In this document: positions 33,661-46,400 of the stretch, piece after piece | Layout: the number at the start of each line of letters is the position of its first letter | Numbering within the stretch: position 1 is the stretch's first letter | Origin: Montifringilla adamsi | Taxonomy: Eukaryota > Chordata > Aves > Passeriformes > Passeridae | Assembly (NCBI GenBank): GCA_017590115.1 | Contig: JAGGNK010006448.1 | Span: 11,471,049-11,535,048, forward strand | Length of the DNA: 64,000 nucleotides | Reading direction: 5' to 3' | The notes under the pieces: model-generated | What the model was told of the DNA's origin: nothing | What the model saw: the letters and a program-made list of their open reading frames with translations, nothing else | Databases searched by the model: none | Translations under genes and position numbers: made by a program

Positions 33661-36600
33661 GAGTTTAGTATTACTATTGGTCCAATCAGTTGCATGAGGG
33701 GTGGGAAACTTGTAAGAGTATAATTGCCCAGTAATTTCTTTATTCGGGGTCCTTTTTTGGGGGCACCCACCTTAAGCTATAGCACTATTTCTAAAAAGGA
33801 CTTTATAGAAGAGTCTCTTGTTGGCTTATTGATCTAGTGAAAGCCTTGTCAAATGCTGTTATGGTGGCTAGCATGTGTAATACTCGTAACAACTATTCTG
33901 TGACTCCTTAGTGTAATTTACTTTAATTAAAAATTTGTGTAGCTAAAGCAAAACAGAAAAAGCTGGCTGCTTTATTGTGTGAAATATGACGGATTTGTTT
34001 CCAGTGGAAGAAATTTCAATGCTGCTTTTCTGGTTTTGCTGTGTCCCCTCTGTTGGTCTGTCCTTTTGTTAATGTTAGAGGCAGACCAGTAGATGAGTTT
34101 CTTGTCTCTCAGAGGTCATTTCAGCTCACTTCCCAAAGTGAAAAAGAATACTTACGGACAAGTCATCTAAAGCTATTTTTCCAGTAATTTATGCTCAGTA
34201 TCTTTAGAGGGAAGATAGAAATATTACTTTTGAATTATGCAAATTAATATTTTATGTCCTTTTCAGTTAATCTGAGTATATAAAATTTTCAGTTTTTATG
34301 ATTTACACACAAAGATAATTGCAATCCATTTTGTGAAGGCAGCTTTAAAAATCAATGTAAAAAATAACAGTTACATGTAAATGAAAGGGAAACAAAAAGT
34401 GCGGCCACAAGCTATTACAAATATAACAAAAGTGAATTTGTTGCTCAAGATTTTTATGACCTTCTGTTTTTAAACCATTAAGAAGGTCCTTCAAGTTTAA
34501 TCCAAACTGGAGAAGACACATTCCCATGCACATATACATGATTTTCCAGGCAAATTTATACTAAAGGAATACTGTGAGAATTGAGGCTCCCAGAAGGAAA
34601 ATAAAAATTATGATTCCCATATCTCTGAAGTCAGCATGTTGTGTCCATCAATAAATTATAAATGTGTGTTTCAAAATGTTCATAAACAATGGAAAAGTAA
34701 GGAATTACAGTTTTTTTTAGTACTGGAACATACACATATAAATTAAATTCCAGATTTGTAATAGCTGAATATTCTTTTTCTGGCCCTAGCCAGTCAAAAA
34801 TCCAAGGAAGTGTAGTCCCAGGAAAAAAAAAAAAAAAAAGTAGTCACTGAACACTTAAATGAAAAGTTGTGGTTTATATCTATATACAAGGTGATTAAAA
34901 TATGCATATTTCTGGAGCTTTGCACCTGTGTATTGAAGTGATTGCACATAATTAGCAATGTGATTATCGAATATGTTTTCGCATGCCGCATATAATTAGA
35001 CTTACAGAAACACACTACATTTAGAATATTTTAATGTAGATAAACTTTGAGGGCAAAAATGAAGTGTTGTTAAAGAAAAGTAAATTGTTTAACCCCTGAT
35101 GTGCCAGCTGCTGCTACCTCTATCTCCTGTGTCCTTCTGCTGGGAAGAGCAGTGGGATGAGCTTTTCCCCCCTCTCTAGCACTGCTGAAGGAGCAATGTG
35201 CAGCTCCAAATTATGGGACACTGATGACAAAGAAAAGAAGAAAAAAAGAAGGCAACAGGATTAGTGCTGGATGAGTGCTATCTTGATGCATCCTCTTTTG
35301 AATAACTTTGTCTTTGAAATAAAATTATCCTTATAAATTAAATAAATTTGTCACAATTCTATGTGACTACCTTATGGTAACCACACAGAATTGACTCCCA
35401 AACTAAGGGAAGGTTATGTTTGTCTATTAAATTGTAATAGAGATAGGTTTCTTTCTGGAAAACATGGCTTTATTTTGGTTTCCTGTTATTCTTTTGTCCT
35501 GACTTCCTACATTAAATGAGGTTAAATCAGAAATACACTTCTTGTAGTGGTTATTCATATTTGATATACTGCTGTTCATACTGTAATTTTGATAACTGGC
35601 AGTTGTCAACAGGAATTTACTATAGCATATTAGGCTGATAAACTTGGGCCTTCTGAAAGGATTAAGATGAAATGATAGGTCTACTCTGCGATACTAAAGA
35701 ATGAAAAGTGAGATCCTGCCTGCTGGAGGCCCCAGCACATTTTTTCAAAAGAATCCTTCGAAGAGTCTTCCTTTGAAAAGAAAGTGCAAGCTTCTATTTT
35801 CCCCACAGTTTTGCTACAAATTTGGGATTCTGAACCACTTTATTAAAGGAATACAAGTATAAAATGTCTGGACAACTTGCATCCTACTATTTCTTAGCAG
35901 TTGGGAGAGATTATGATAATTGTGCTAAAAACATCTGTATTTAGATAAAATACATTTATAGCATGTGATTTTTTTATGTTATAAACATCAATTCAAATAT
36001 TTTAATGCTTGTCAATTCTCAGTTATACTTGCACAAAACTATGGAACAGGGTACAAGGTTGCTAATTATTTTACAGATCAGATTCTGGTATTTCACTCAC
36101 CACCAATGGTCTGCAAGCCACAGTGTGACTTCACTGCTGTAGATGATCTCTGTCTTCTCGTAGCAGTGCAATTTTTCTTTTGCTACAAGACGACATGCAG
36201 TGTTGGTCGTTTGTAGTACATGCTTCTCACTGAACCACTTCAATGTGTGGTGCCCTTAGACCTCTTGGTCAAACAAGCTGCTTTCACCAATCTGTATTTT
36301 GATTGCCTTTTTCTGACAGCCGAAGAATTATTCCCTTATTTTTTGCCAATTCTTAATCTGAACACTCCAGCAATCTTCACCTCAACTCTCCCTCTGAGTT
36401 TACAGTTTATTATTCTGGAACTTGTCACAGTGTTGAACAATTTTTCTTCCCTCTCATATTTCTTATGTAGTCACTGGTCTGTTGCAAATGGACTGCAAGG
36501 CCAACAGATAGTTCTGCTGAGGCTTAGGAGAGCTATTTTAGTCTTGACATTTGCTACCACACATTGCCATTATAGGTTAAAATTCCTGGTTCTCGTGGTA

Positions 36601-39600
36601 GTTACAGTTCCCAACATACTTTAATCCAAGATCATAAGATAAATTAGTGCCAGAGATGGATGTCTCAAACTGAGCCTTCAAACTGAGTTTCTAACCTCTC
36701 ACCTACAGTGCTAGTTACTTTTCTGTGCTGTGACTATTGTAGGTTGGCCAGATTTGAGGTAATAGGAGTAATTCTGCTGCAGCCTCAGCTGTGAAACTTA
36801 GATCCCTTCAGCATTAGACCTGAATTCCACTCAGCCTTTTCCAGAAGTCCAACTGGACTTTTAACTGATGATGGGACCAGTATTTCACTGATCTTGGGAG
36901 GATAATTTAAAGCATAAATATTACCATTCCTATATATTATGAATACACAAAGAGAAAACATTAAGTCTCTGTATGGCCATAAGTTAGGGAAGAACCACTG
37001 ATTACATGCCTTTAGGTGCTTACAGAATAATATTTAAATAAGAAAGAGCCAAGAAAAATCCCCAAAGAAGAGGACTGAATTATTCTAAAAATTCTCATAG
37101 CAGTGCATTAAAAAGTGCATTTCTTGAATTTAAACTTCAAAGGGTGCAGGTTGGCTTTCTGAAAAGAATCCAAGAAAGGTCTTGTATGAAATCGCAGCAA
37201 CCCAGAAAGTGATGGCAGTTCTCAGCTTGCTGTTTTTCACTAAGGAGTTGGAGGTCAGTTATAAAAGAAAGGTTCAGACTTGCAGACAGCTGTGAAAGCC
37301 AGACAGGGGTGCTAGAAGTTGAGCCTGATCTACCATTTGCCATGTTTTTTCTTCAGTTTTCACCTGTATCCCACAGAGATCAGATGAAGGACTCAGAGAT
37401 CATGTACTACAGAAATCTTTTTTTTACATCTTGGAGAGGGAAAGTTCTTGGAAGATTTTTTTGTTGTTTCTGTTGGGGCTTCTTGGACACCCTGATCTTT
37501 AAACAAGGGAGTTTATCACATCCTGCTAGACTGTTCTTTACTAGGAAAACCAAAACATCATATGAAAATGTAGCAGCGATATCTTTCACATGGTTATCAG
37601 AGTGACTGAGTCTGAAGCATCTCCATTTGGACCCAAATGTGGAAAAATAAGTGTGAATGTGGTGCAGGTGGCAAGCTTTTTATCTGTAATATGTACCCAA
37701 AAACTTCTCTACACTCTAGATATTGCATCATAAATATTGCAGGATTCAGAAGGCTGAGGGCTGGAAGGAATCTGTGGAAAAGGAATCCCTTTTCTTTCTA
37801 AGGCAGAAAAGAAATGACAATTTCCTGTGTCCTGTGACATGCTTTCCTCATGTTGTCTCCATGTTGCAGATTCTGATTGTGGATAGCATACACAAGCACC
37901 CTGTGTTTAGGATTTGGGATTACAAAAAAAACCACCCTGCATCTCATACTCTGCTTTCTTCCTTTGGCTGCTTGTCATTTGATATTTCATCTCTCAATAA
38001 CTGGAATATTTCTTACTTCACTCAAAGTATCTTCCCACTCACTGACTCTAGCTGGCCACATCATGAAGCCACACACATCTTTTGAATGGCCACAGCAGCC
38101 AGAGGCCCTTTGGCTAATTTGCTTAGCATCATCCTTGTTTTAGTTGGGATTATAGCTCCCTGAGTGCCTCTCCATTGTCTGGGCAGTGGACTCCAGTAAG
38201 CCTATATGCAGCCTTACATGCCAGAGATTTTCTTGGCTAGTTAACACACTGTAACTTCAATCTGAGTTTTGTAAGCGTAACTTGGTTATGCCACAATACA
38301 AAATGCAAGAGGGTGAACACAAATTTTTCTGTCTTAAATTGAAGCCTGCAAACAGTCAGCAGTGTTGTCTCCATTAGTAAATTAAACACGTTCAGAAACT
38401 GTCTTGGGTACTGACACCAAATAGCATGACATGGTCTGACCTACACTGAAATCATCTTGGTCACTGAGTGCTGGTTGGAAATGCTTTCTGGAATGGTTGA
38501 ATTCCAAATTCTGCCCAGGAGTTGTTTGAGAGAGTGCTGGTTGGCACATGCCCAAACATGGTTGGAACATTTGGTCATTCTTTATTCTGCTAGATGTCCC
38601 TGTTGCAAAGCCCAAGAGTGAAAGAACAAAAGATGACCAGGTTTGCCTGGTAGAAGGGGAATCTGTCTTTAAATATCTTGTTTTGGCATTTTCTAAAAAT
38701 GTAGCGCAAAGTTTTCAGATATGTTCTGTTATTGGGAAACTACCTTCACAACCATTGTAACCTAAATAAAGGGATTGAAAGGTATTGTATTAGTCCTATG
38801 AGGAGTTACATGGTCGTTAACAAACAAAAAAAGAAAAATACTAGAATGTGGGAAGCAATTTGTGATGTTCCAGTTGTCCAAGGTCAGCATCTTATAGAGG
38901 TGGAATTATGACTACTAATAATATAAGCATAATTGATGCAATATAGCAATATAGGATAATAAAGCATGATATAGCTGATCCTTTCTCTCAGAAGGAAAAC
39001 ATGCAGCAATTTGGTGTAAGGAATGACTTGCAAAAGCTCCTGCATGTGGACTGGAATATATGTGACATTGGCTGAAAACATTGTTTCTGGAGTGGTTGCA
39101 TTCTGAGTAAAGGAAATTAAAGGTGGTCATAGGTATAATAAGATTATTATACCCAGAAAAAGAATGGCAAACAGGAGAAATGTAAAGTAACAAGCCTTAT
39201 GCTGAATTACAACTTTATAAGAAGAAGGACTGCTGGCAGTATGATGAATAAATTCTTTTACACGGAAGAATAAGGCACTCAATGTGCCATTAAAATGAAG
39301 GTTTGATAAGTGCACATACTAGAATTTAATCTGATGAAAATAAGGGAGGTTTACACTTTAAACATTGAAACAGATTAATCCTAGACAAATTACTGAAGTT
39401 AGCGTTCATTTATTAATTTAACAATTTCTATCCCCATGACAAGGGAAACACCTGGGACTTGCTGCATGATGAAAAATTGGTTTATTGGAAGTCTCAACTG
39501 GCTACAAGTATTGAAACAGCACAGGTCAAGCTGTGATAAATAATTGAAAGAAACCAATATGAGGTAGGTGTCACTTTAATTTTATATTAACAGATCTATT

Positions 39601-39776
39601 AGATGTTAACATTGTCAGACGTGTAATTGCTAAATGAAATCATGTTTTTGTACCTTTGCTTCATAAAATATCACTTGCTTACTCATGCATTTTGTACAAA
39701 CCTTGATGTTGGCACTGACACTGTTTCACTTGCCCATTGCTTCAGACTAGCAAGTACTGCATTATCCTTTAAAATA

Positions 39777-39802
39777 TACGTAAGTATATTTTACGTAAGT
39801 AT
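39777..39802 (+). promoter_or_regulatory. Paired TACGTAAGTAT direct repeat with a TTACGTAA site
   Basis: TACGTAAGTAT occurs at 39777 and again at 39792, 15 bases apart. The second copy includes a perfect TTACGTAA palindrome, the consensus for PAR-bZIP/NFIL3 (D-box) factors. It sits about 3.1 kb upstream of HS6ST3. It may be a chance short repeat. Confidence 0.25.
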
Positions 39803-42632
39803 GCCAATTTTTATTTTTAGCAACTTGGAAAATGTGTTGAGTGTTACCTGGGAATTGGCAAGGACAAGGGACATATTGTGTTGGAATTCTGAAATACTTT
39901 TCTGTGCAACGCTTTTACATATTAGCCTGTATCTGGTAGAAATTACTGTAGATTTGGCATGTAAATTTTAACAGGTAAAGGTATTCTGCCTAAAATTATC
40001 ACAAGGAACAGGTCATTCCAGTATTATTCTATTAGAATGCTTGGAGGGTGAACCCTGAGATATATGCTGTCAGCATAGGATATTAGAGAATTATGAAAAA
40101 AAAAAAAGAAAAAAACAGAGAGAATCCTAAGTCTTACATGTAAGTGTTTAATCATAAAATCCACAGAAACTACATTGATTTTGTAAGATTATCTCAAAAT
40201 TAGCTTTTAACTGACTTTGGATTTTCCTTGTAGTTAAAGTCTCATTGGAGATTTATAGATTAGTTATGTTTGAAAGGGAAAATGTTGTGACTGAGCAGTG
40301 TTTGCAACTTTTAGGGCTTCATTTTGAACCCTGTCATGATCCCATTAAATCAATGGGAACACTACTGTTTCAAAATGACCCTTTTCATTGCTTCATTGGT
40401 GCTAAGGAGTTACAGCCACGGACTTGCAAAGAAGCTAAATGATTTTATTAGAACTGAATCCCACAGGGACTTGCACAGAAACGTGGGCCTCTATAAAGAG
40501 AACATAAAATACTACCAAATGAAAACTTTATGTTGTTGGTTGTGCCATGGTTTGTGACTTTACATAAAGTGTGGTCCACAGACCATCATTAAGAGCATTC
40601 AAATTCATAAGTAAAAGCCTGCCTTTGAAAGCTGCATAAACACATTAATTCATTTACTGTAAGTAACTTCTTCTAGTTTCAGAAAAAGGAGAATCTTTTT
40701 AAAGTCAAGTATTTTAGATAAACATTATAAATATTTTTACTTCTCTTGTACATCTATTTCATTAATTTTTTTTACCAGTTTTCATGAATCAGTAACTGTC
40801 TTGAGTAAGTTTAAATAAATAGGAATTTAAAATTCTAGTGAAATTGAGGGTTTCTCTGTTTAGCAACTTTAGTTTTGAGCTCCTTTTCATGGAGATGAAG
40901 GTACAGTGTTACCAGTCTGGTATTTAATGAGAAAATCTTAAATTATGATATTTCTGCATCATGTTAAAAGCATCAGAAAAGATACTTGAATCTAAATCCC
41001 TTAGCATCACTTCTGTTTCAAATTAATTTAGCTGTATTTCTTATTAAGTAGTGAATAGGCTGAGATAGGAACAAAATGCTTCTGTACCTTACACATATAA
41101 ATATTTAAATTTCTCTAGGACAGGCTTTGTGTCACCTAGTAAAAGAAAGAGGTTAAAAGATGAACTCACTAAGTCCACACTCTGGAGGCACAGGGAGTGA
41201 GAAAGCAGGTGAGCACAGTGGTGGCCAAAGCAGAGAAGCGAGTCTGGTCTCACTAGAGAGAAGCTGGGTGCTCTGCTGCTCATGATGGCAAAGAACATGG
41301 TGATTTTTCAAGGTGCAAATGCTGTTTTCTACTTGATTAAGAGTCAGTGAGTGCACATCTGTTGTCATTAGAGGCAGAAGACTAAATAGGTTTATTTGAC
41401 CAGACTCTGAATTCTTCATCCAAAGGATGAAAGGACTTCCAGTACCATGGTGCATGGTGCATGGCTGTATAAGGGTGAATTTCACCAAGTAACCCATGAC
41501 ATTTTCCTTAAAAAAAATGTCACTGAAGGTAGAAGTGAACAATCTCTTCTCATGTTTTGGCAAGACCCAAAAATTTGCAACTGTCAGACTTTTACTGGTG
41601 TGTTGCCACTACTGTGGGACACTGGGAGTGTGCATACATGTGTGGTAGGTGTTTGGCTGGTGTAGGCTGTTCTTCTTGTGGACACCTCTCAACATTTACA
41701 GTTTGAGCTCCTTCTGTTTAGACCATTTTTCTGATAATTTTTATGATTTCAGGCAAGCTCTAATGGGAGCAGATACTCTACCCCAAAAAATCCAGGTACT
41801 CTTGGTTTCGATATAAAAATCTTCAGTTTAAAATACATTTGTCTATTTTTATAAGTTCTAAAGTGAAGTGGTCCCATGGGAAGGCACTGCTCTTCTGTTA
41901 TCAGCCCTGCAGAGGTGAACCTGTCTTTAGAGTTGAGCAAAAAAAGTTGCTTTAGCACTGTCAGATACCTAATTAATCCCTCAGTAAATAAAGGTATTCT
42001 GTAATTAAATAAGCAAGATGTGCAATCAGTTCTAAGACAAAATGCTTTGCATATTAATATATTGTAATCCAGGAGCCATATGAGGCTTGGTTTTGGATAT
42101 GAAGTGTTTGTAACAGACTTAACGTTATGGAGAGCACAATTCAAGCAAAACAGTGTGGGGTTTTTTTGGCAAAATTCAGCTGATCTGCAGGCTAAAGATT
42201 TGAATGTCTATTAAAAAAAAGGATAATTTTCAGTAGGGAAAACAACACAGTTTCAGGATGCGGATTGTTGTAAATACACGAGAGGGATTGAAAAGTAACC
42301 TTTTGACATTTTAATGGAGCAGCTGCGCTGCTGGGGAACCGATGTTATTGCCTCGGGCAGGTTAAAGTGCTCGCAAAGGGGCTCATGGTTTGGGACTTGC
42401 TGCTTTGAAGACCGCAGGAACCAGCAGCGCCGCGTACCAGCTACTCTACAGTTAGTCAGTTAACCTCTGGGGAGGTCGGCGCCGTCCGACCCCTTGTATG
42501 AAGCACTTGCGGTTATAATGACGGGCGTGACAGCACGAATAGCGCCAGACACCCACTCCCGACGGGAAAGCGATGGGAAACGAGGACTCGAGCGGAGCCC
42601 CCGCTCACCTGGCTACTCCTCCGGCCCGTCCC

Positions 42633-42783
42633 ATTGGCTGCCCGACGCCCCGCCTCCACCCTCTGATTGGTTGCTGCCGCCTCCTGTCCCCGCCCCGCAC
42701 GCGGCCGGTCCCGGTCCGGTACCTGGAGGGGAGCACGGGGCGGCTCCCCCCGCCCCCGCCGGGCCGCCGCGCGCTCCCATTGG
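42633..42783 (+). promoter_or_regulatory. HS6ST3: Three inverted CCAAT boxes upstream of HS6ST3
   Basis: ATTGG occurs at 42633-42637, 42666-42670 and 42779-42783, each in an NF-Y-like context (cattggctg, gattggttg, cattggtgg). The last is about 106 bp before the ATG and might lie in the 5' UTR, depending on where transcription starts. Confidence 0.5.
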
Positions 42784-42888
42784 TGGCAGGGCCGGCGTGC
42801 TGGGCCCGTGCGGGATCCGAGCGGGGCGGCCGCCCCGGCAGCGGCCGGCAGCGCCTGATCCCGCGCCGCGCTGCCCCCGCGCACCGCC

Positions 42889-43421
42889 ATGGACGAGCGC
42901 TTCAACAGGTGGCTGCTGCCGCCGCTGCTGGCGCTGCTCTTCCTGCTCATCGTCTACCAGTACGTGTCGCCCGCCTGCCCCGGCGCCGCCTGCCCCCGCC
43001 GCCCGCCGGCCTCCGCCGCCCGCCGCGGGGGGGGCCCGGAGGAACGGGAGGAGGAGGAGGAGGTGGCGGCGATGCCGCGGCTGGCGGCCAAGTTCCCGTT
43101 CGCCCGGGGGGAGCTGTGCCGGCGGGTGCGGTTCGACATGCGGGGCCGCGACGTGATCGTGTTCCTGCACATCCAGAAGACGGGCGGCACCACCTTCGGG
43201 CGGCACCTGGTGCGCAACATCCACCTGGAGCAGCCCTGCTACTGCCGGGCCGGGCAGAAGAAGTGCGCCTGCCACCGCCCGGGCGGCGACAAGGACACCT
43301 GGCTCTTCTCCCGCTTCTCCACCGGCTGGAGCTGCGGGCTGCACGCCGACTGGACCGAGCTCACCAGCTGCGTGCCCGCCGCCATGGAGCGCCGCGGCTG
43401 CGCCGGCAACCGCACCCTCAG
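42889..43421 (+). CDS. HS6ST3: HS6ST3, heparan-sulfate 6-O-sulfotransferase 3, coding exon 1
   Basis: The family enzyme transfers sulfate from PAPS to the 6-O position of glucosamine in heparan sulfate, acting as a type II membrane protein in the Golgi. The exon encodes 177 codons plus 2 bases, ending at CTCAG|GTCAGT. It starts with a short cytosolic MDERFNRW and a signal-anchor at about residues 9-26. A Pro/Arg/Glu-rich stem follows (about 28-62), then the start of the sulfotransferase domain with the 5'-phosphosulfate loop FLHIQKTGGTTFGRH (Lys97 in KTGG). Also present are the conserved CACHRPGG, TWLFSRFSTGWSCGLHADW and TELTSCVP segments. The ATG has a gcaccgccATGG context. MDERFN and divergent UGGT2 point to HS6ST3, not HS6ST1/2. 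The stem is shorter than in mammalian HS6ST3 as I recall it. The remaining exon(s) lie to the right of the window. Confidence 0.95.
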
Positions 43422-46400
43422 GTCAGTGCCTGCTTTCCCGATGCTCCAGATCAGATCCCGCCTTTCCCAGCGCCCTGGCAGCAGGGCGAGAATTGTCCGC
43501 TGCCGTCGGCAATGGGAAACAAACGGCGGGGCAAGGCTGGTGTTCCGGGGGAGGGTCTGCTGTGGGCTCTTGCCTTGCCGGTGTGTCACCGGCGATGCTG
43601 TGGCTTTGCCTCACATCCCTGCTGGTTCCGCGCAGCGCGCACGCAGCTGCCTTGTGTACGGGTTAGCGCGAGAGAAACTCCGCTCGTGCTGCCGCAAGTT
43701 TCTCCTGCCTGCTTGTCCTTTCGAAACTTGTCTTTAACAAATCACTACGCTCTTCTGCAGCAAGCAGAGTGCCTCTGCAGAATCTGATGGATCGTTGCAG
43801 GTGCCGAATGTTGTTAACTAGCGGAGTTGGAAGTATCCAGAAGCCCTTAAACTCTCTCTCAGCCGCGTTCGGCGTTGGCAGATAGGCAGGTTCTGTGCTT
43901 CCCGTGCCGTGCTGACCGCTCGCTCTCCGTGCCAGCTCAAAGTCGGGAGACCATGCGTGGCGGGCTCTGTGTTGGCAGAAATGGCACCGTGAATGCCCCT
44001 TTGGTGACCTGATGACAGTGGAAAAGGGAATTCTGTGTGCATGCTGCCTCTCTGCATGTTATAGTGTGGTTTTGTTGAGTCTTTTGCAAGGTCTTGCCTG
44101 TTCTAAACACGGAATAATTGTCAGAGGGGTGATCTCTCTCTTAATAAGAGATACCTCTTGGTGATTCAGTAAGTTTTGGTCTTTGTTCTGATTTATTCAC
44201 CGTTCAGTCAGATTATTCAGGCTAGCATTAGAATCTGTCTCTATTTGATTGATTTTGGGCATGTGTATTAAGGAGTTGTGAGCTGAATTCACGCTTAAAC
44301 CTCTGCACTTTAATAACTGTTAACTTCAACTCTGTAAAATATTAAGGGAAATACAGGAATAACATATTTATAAAAAGTTACATAGTTTGGCAGCTACCTT
44401 ATGTTTTTTCATTTTAGTATCCATCTTGATTTTATGAATCCACAAACTTTAAATTTTCAGTAGAATTACTTCCACATTGTGGTTTGTATCTGTTCACTTA
44501 ACATGTATAGTCCCTGACATTCATGGGCACATTTTCACAGGGTTTATTCATCAAGACAATAGAGTTGATTATTCTTGTTGTTGAATAATTTGAAGGTTAT
44601 TTGAGGTGAAAATCAAAGGCCCTCCCATACAGCAAAGCTAGTTGCATGTGGAAAGACTCCAGTCAGGATAATTGAATTTATTGTGGATGGCTGTGGACTT
44701 GTGCTGTACTTGCAGAATACTGTTAAGGCAATTCATACAGTTTTATGAAAAAAAGTTAGCTGAGTATGAGGTGTATGTATTTGCTGATGGAAGAGAAATG
44801 CTGTGAATGCCTTCAAGAACAAAATAACTTGGTGGTAGCTGTAGAGCTTTAAGGAATATTCAAGAAACTTGCAATGTAAAAGAGGAGGAGGAAGAGTAAT
44901 ACTTGTAAAAATGTCTGAAAATACATAGTCTGCCAGTGAAATCCACTTTTTCTCTCTCATGAAGAATATTAGTAGGTAAACAACTGAGTGCTAAATTCAA
45001 TTACAAAGATTACAAATGGGCAATAAAATTGGAGTAGTGGCTTCAGTACTGTTACAGGAAACCATTCTTGTATTAGGTAAATTTAAAACTTCAAGTTGAA
45101 CTACACAGCCAGTCATACTGGTTATTCAGTGCATAGTTAGTAATCACTTTGACCAAAAAAAGACATGTAGTGATACTTTGCTATTAGAGGTGAACGCTGT
45201 TTTCTGAATTTTTTTTTATTACTGATTTTTTTTTTTAAATTAATGGATTGATTATTTGGCTAGTTGAGATTGCACTTCTTGATTTGTCTTTACATAAATG
45301 AAGAAAGCACTGTGAATAATTTATTGCATCATTTTAATGCTTGTTTATTCTTGTATTATAACTTGCGTTGGGAGACACCTTTACATTTTTCCCTTTGTTT
45401 TGTCATTATAACCATGTAGCTTGGCTTCTGCTTCTCAAGGAACTCTAAAAGGAATCAAATAACCCTGAAATATGGATTATCTCTGCTGTGAATGTCTTTG
45501 CTCCTGGTGAAATTGGAATCAAGCCCGAACTACTTTGCTGTACTGTTAGAGGCATGCATTTAAGTATTTTTTTAATGTCTGAATGGAGAATTGAGGAGAC
45601 TGAATACCTAAAATAGGCAAGAAACTAGCATACAGGTCTAACGTGAAGCATGCTGAATATTTTCAAGTCTTCCTTTAAAGCTCCTGCATGTATTTGAAGC
45701 ACTAGACTTCCTTGAATAACTCACCTTTTCTCTTCTGCTTTCCAGCTATGGTGTCAGAAAATTAGGCTAAATTGGTTAAATATCTGACAATGGATTTTCT
45801 TTGTGGCTGGCAGAACAAACTTTTACAGATTTGCTCCCAAGGTGTTTGATCGCCTGTGCCATACATTTGATGCAGTGAAGATGTTTTGTGTATTTCAGAT
45901 TTTTTGTTTGTTTCTTCTTTAGCAGGTGTCAATAGAATGTGTTCTTTCAGATCCCTGTATATGCAGTCTGTCTTCTACTGCAGTGGAGGGAATAAAGGAT
46001 TTTTAATGTATGATAGTGAAAATTTGTTTCTTAGAGAATTTGTCTTGGTTTTTCCTCTTCCTTATGTTGGAGTTTTGAAGTCTCAGGACCCAAGATGGAA
46101 CATGGGGCAAAAACTGATGCTGTGCTCTAGAAATCTGAACTTCTTTAAGCCCAAGTGTCTGCATGGACTTTTACCTCTATGGGACTTAATGGTATGGTGT
46201 GCCTTGTCCCAGCTTCAGTATGAAAAGTTGTTTGTTATTAATGTATTGGATGCTACTGTGAAGTTGTAGAACTATCTCTTTTGTTAGAAAACAAAGTAAT
46301 TCTTTTGAATGACATTACTTTAAAAAACAACCAAACCAAGACGAAAACTGTAGACCTTATTTCTTCAAACATTTGCATATGTCTTAATTTTCGGGATGTG

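Larger units (their letters stand above)
27536..42419. other. Intergenic region between UGGT2 and HS6ST3
   Basis: About 15 kb separating two divergent promoters. It contains CR1 fragments at about 29736, 32743 and 33415. I see no exon-like segment with family similarity; open frames are short and unrelated to known proteins. Distal regulatory elements may be present but cannot be called from one sequence. Confidence 0.7.
42420..43660. promoter_or_regulatory. HS6ST3: CpG island over the HS6ST3 promoter and exon 1
   Basis: Very high GC and CpG density from about 42420, through the whole coding exon and into the start of intron 1. GC boxes (about 42645 and 42688) and three inverted CCAAT boxes lie upstream of the ATG; no TATA box is evident at a suitable distance. 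Confidence 0.85.

Noticed and set aside
42613..43344. 243-codon minus-strand open frame opposite HS6ST3
   Set aside because: Antisense shadow of the GC-rich coding exon, with low-complexity Gly/Ala composition.
42573..43787. 404-codon plus-strand open frame over the HS6ST3 start
   Set aside because: It is in another frame from HS6ST3, passes through the exon 1 donor and has the Pro/Arg/Ala bias of a GC-rich shadow frame.
45886..46269. 127-codon open frame in HS6ST3 intron 1
   Set aside because: No family resemblance, AT-rich composition, no splice or promoter context.
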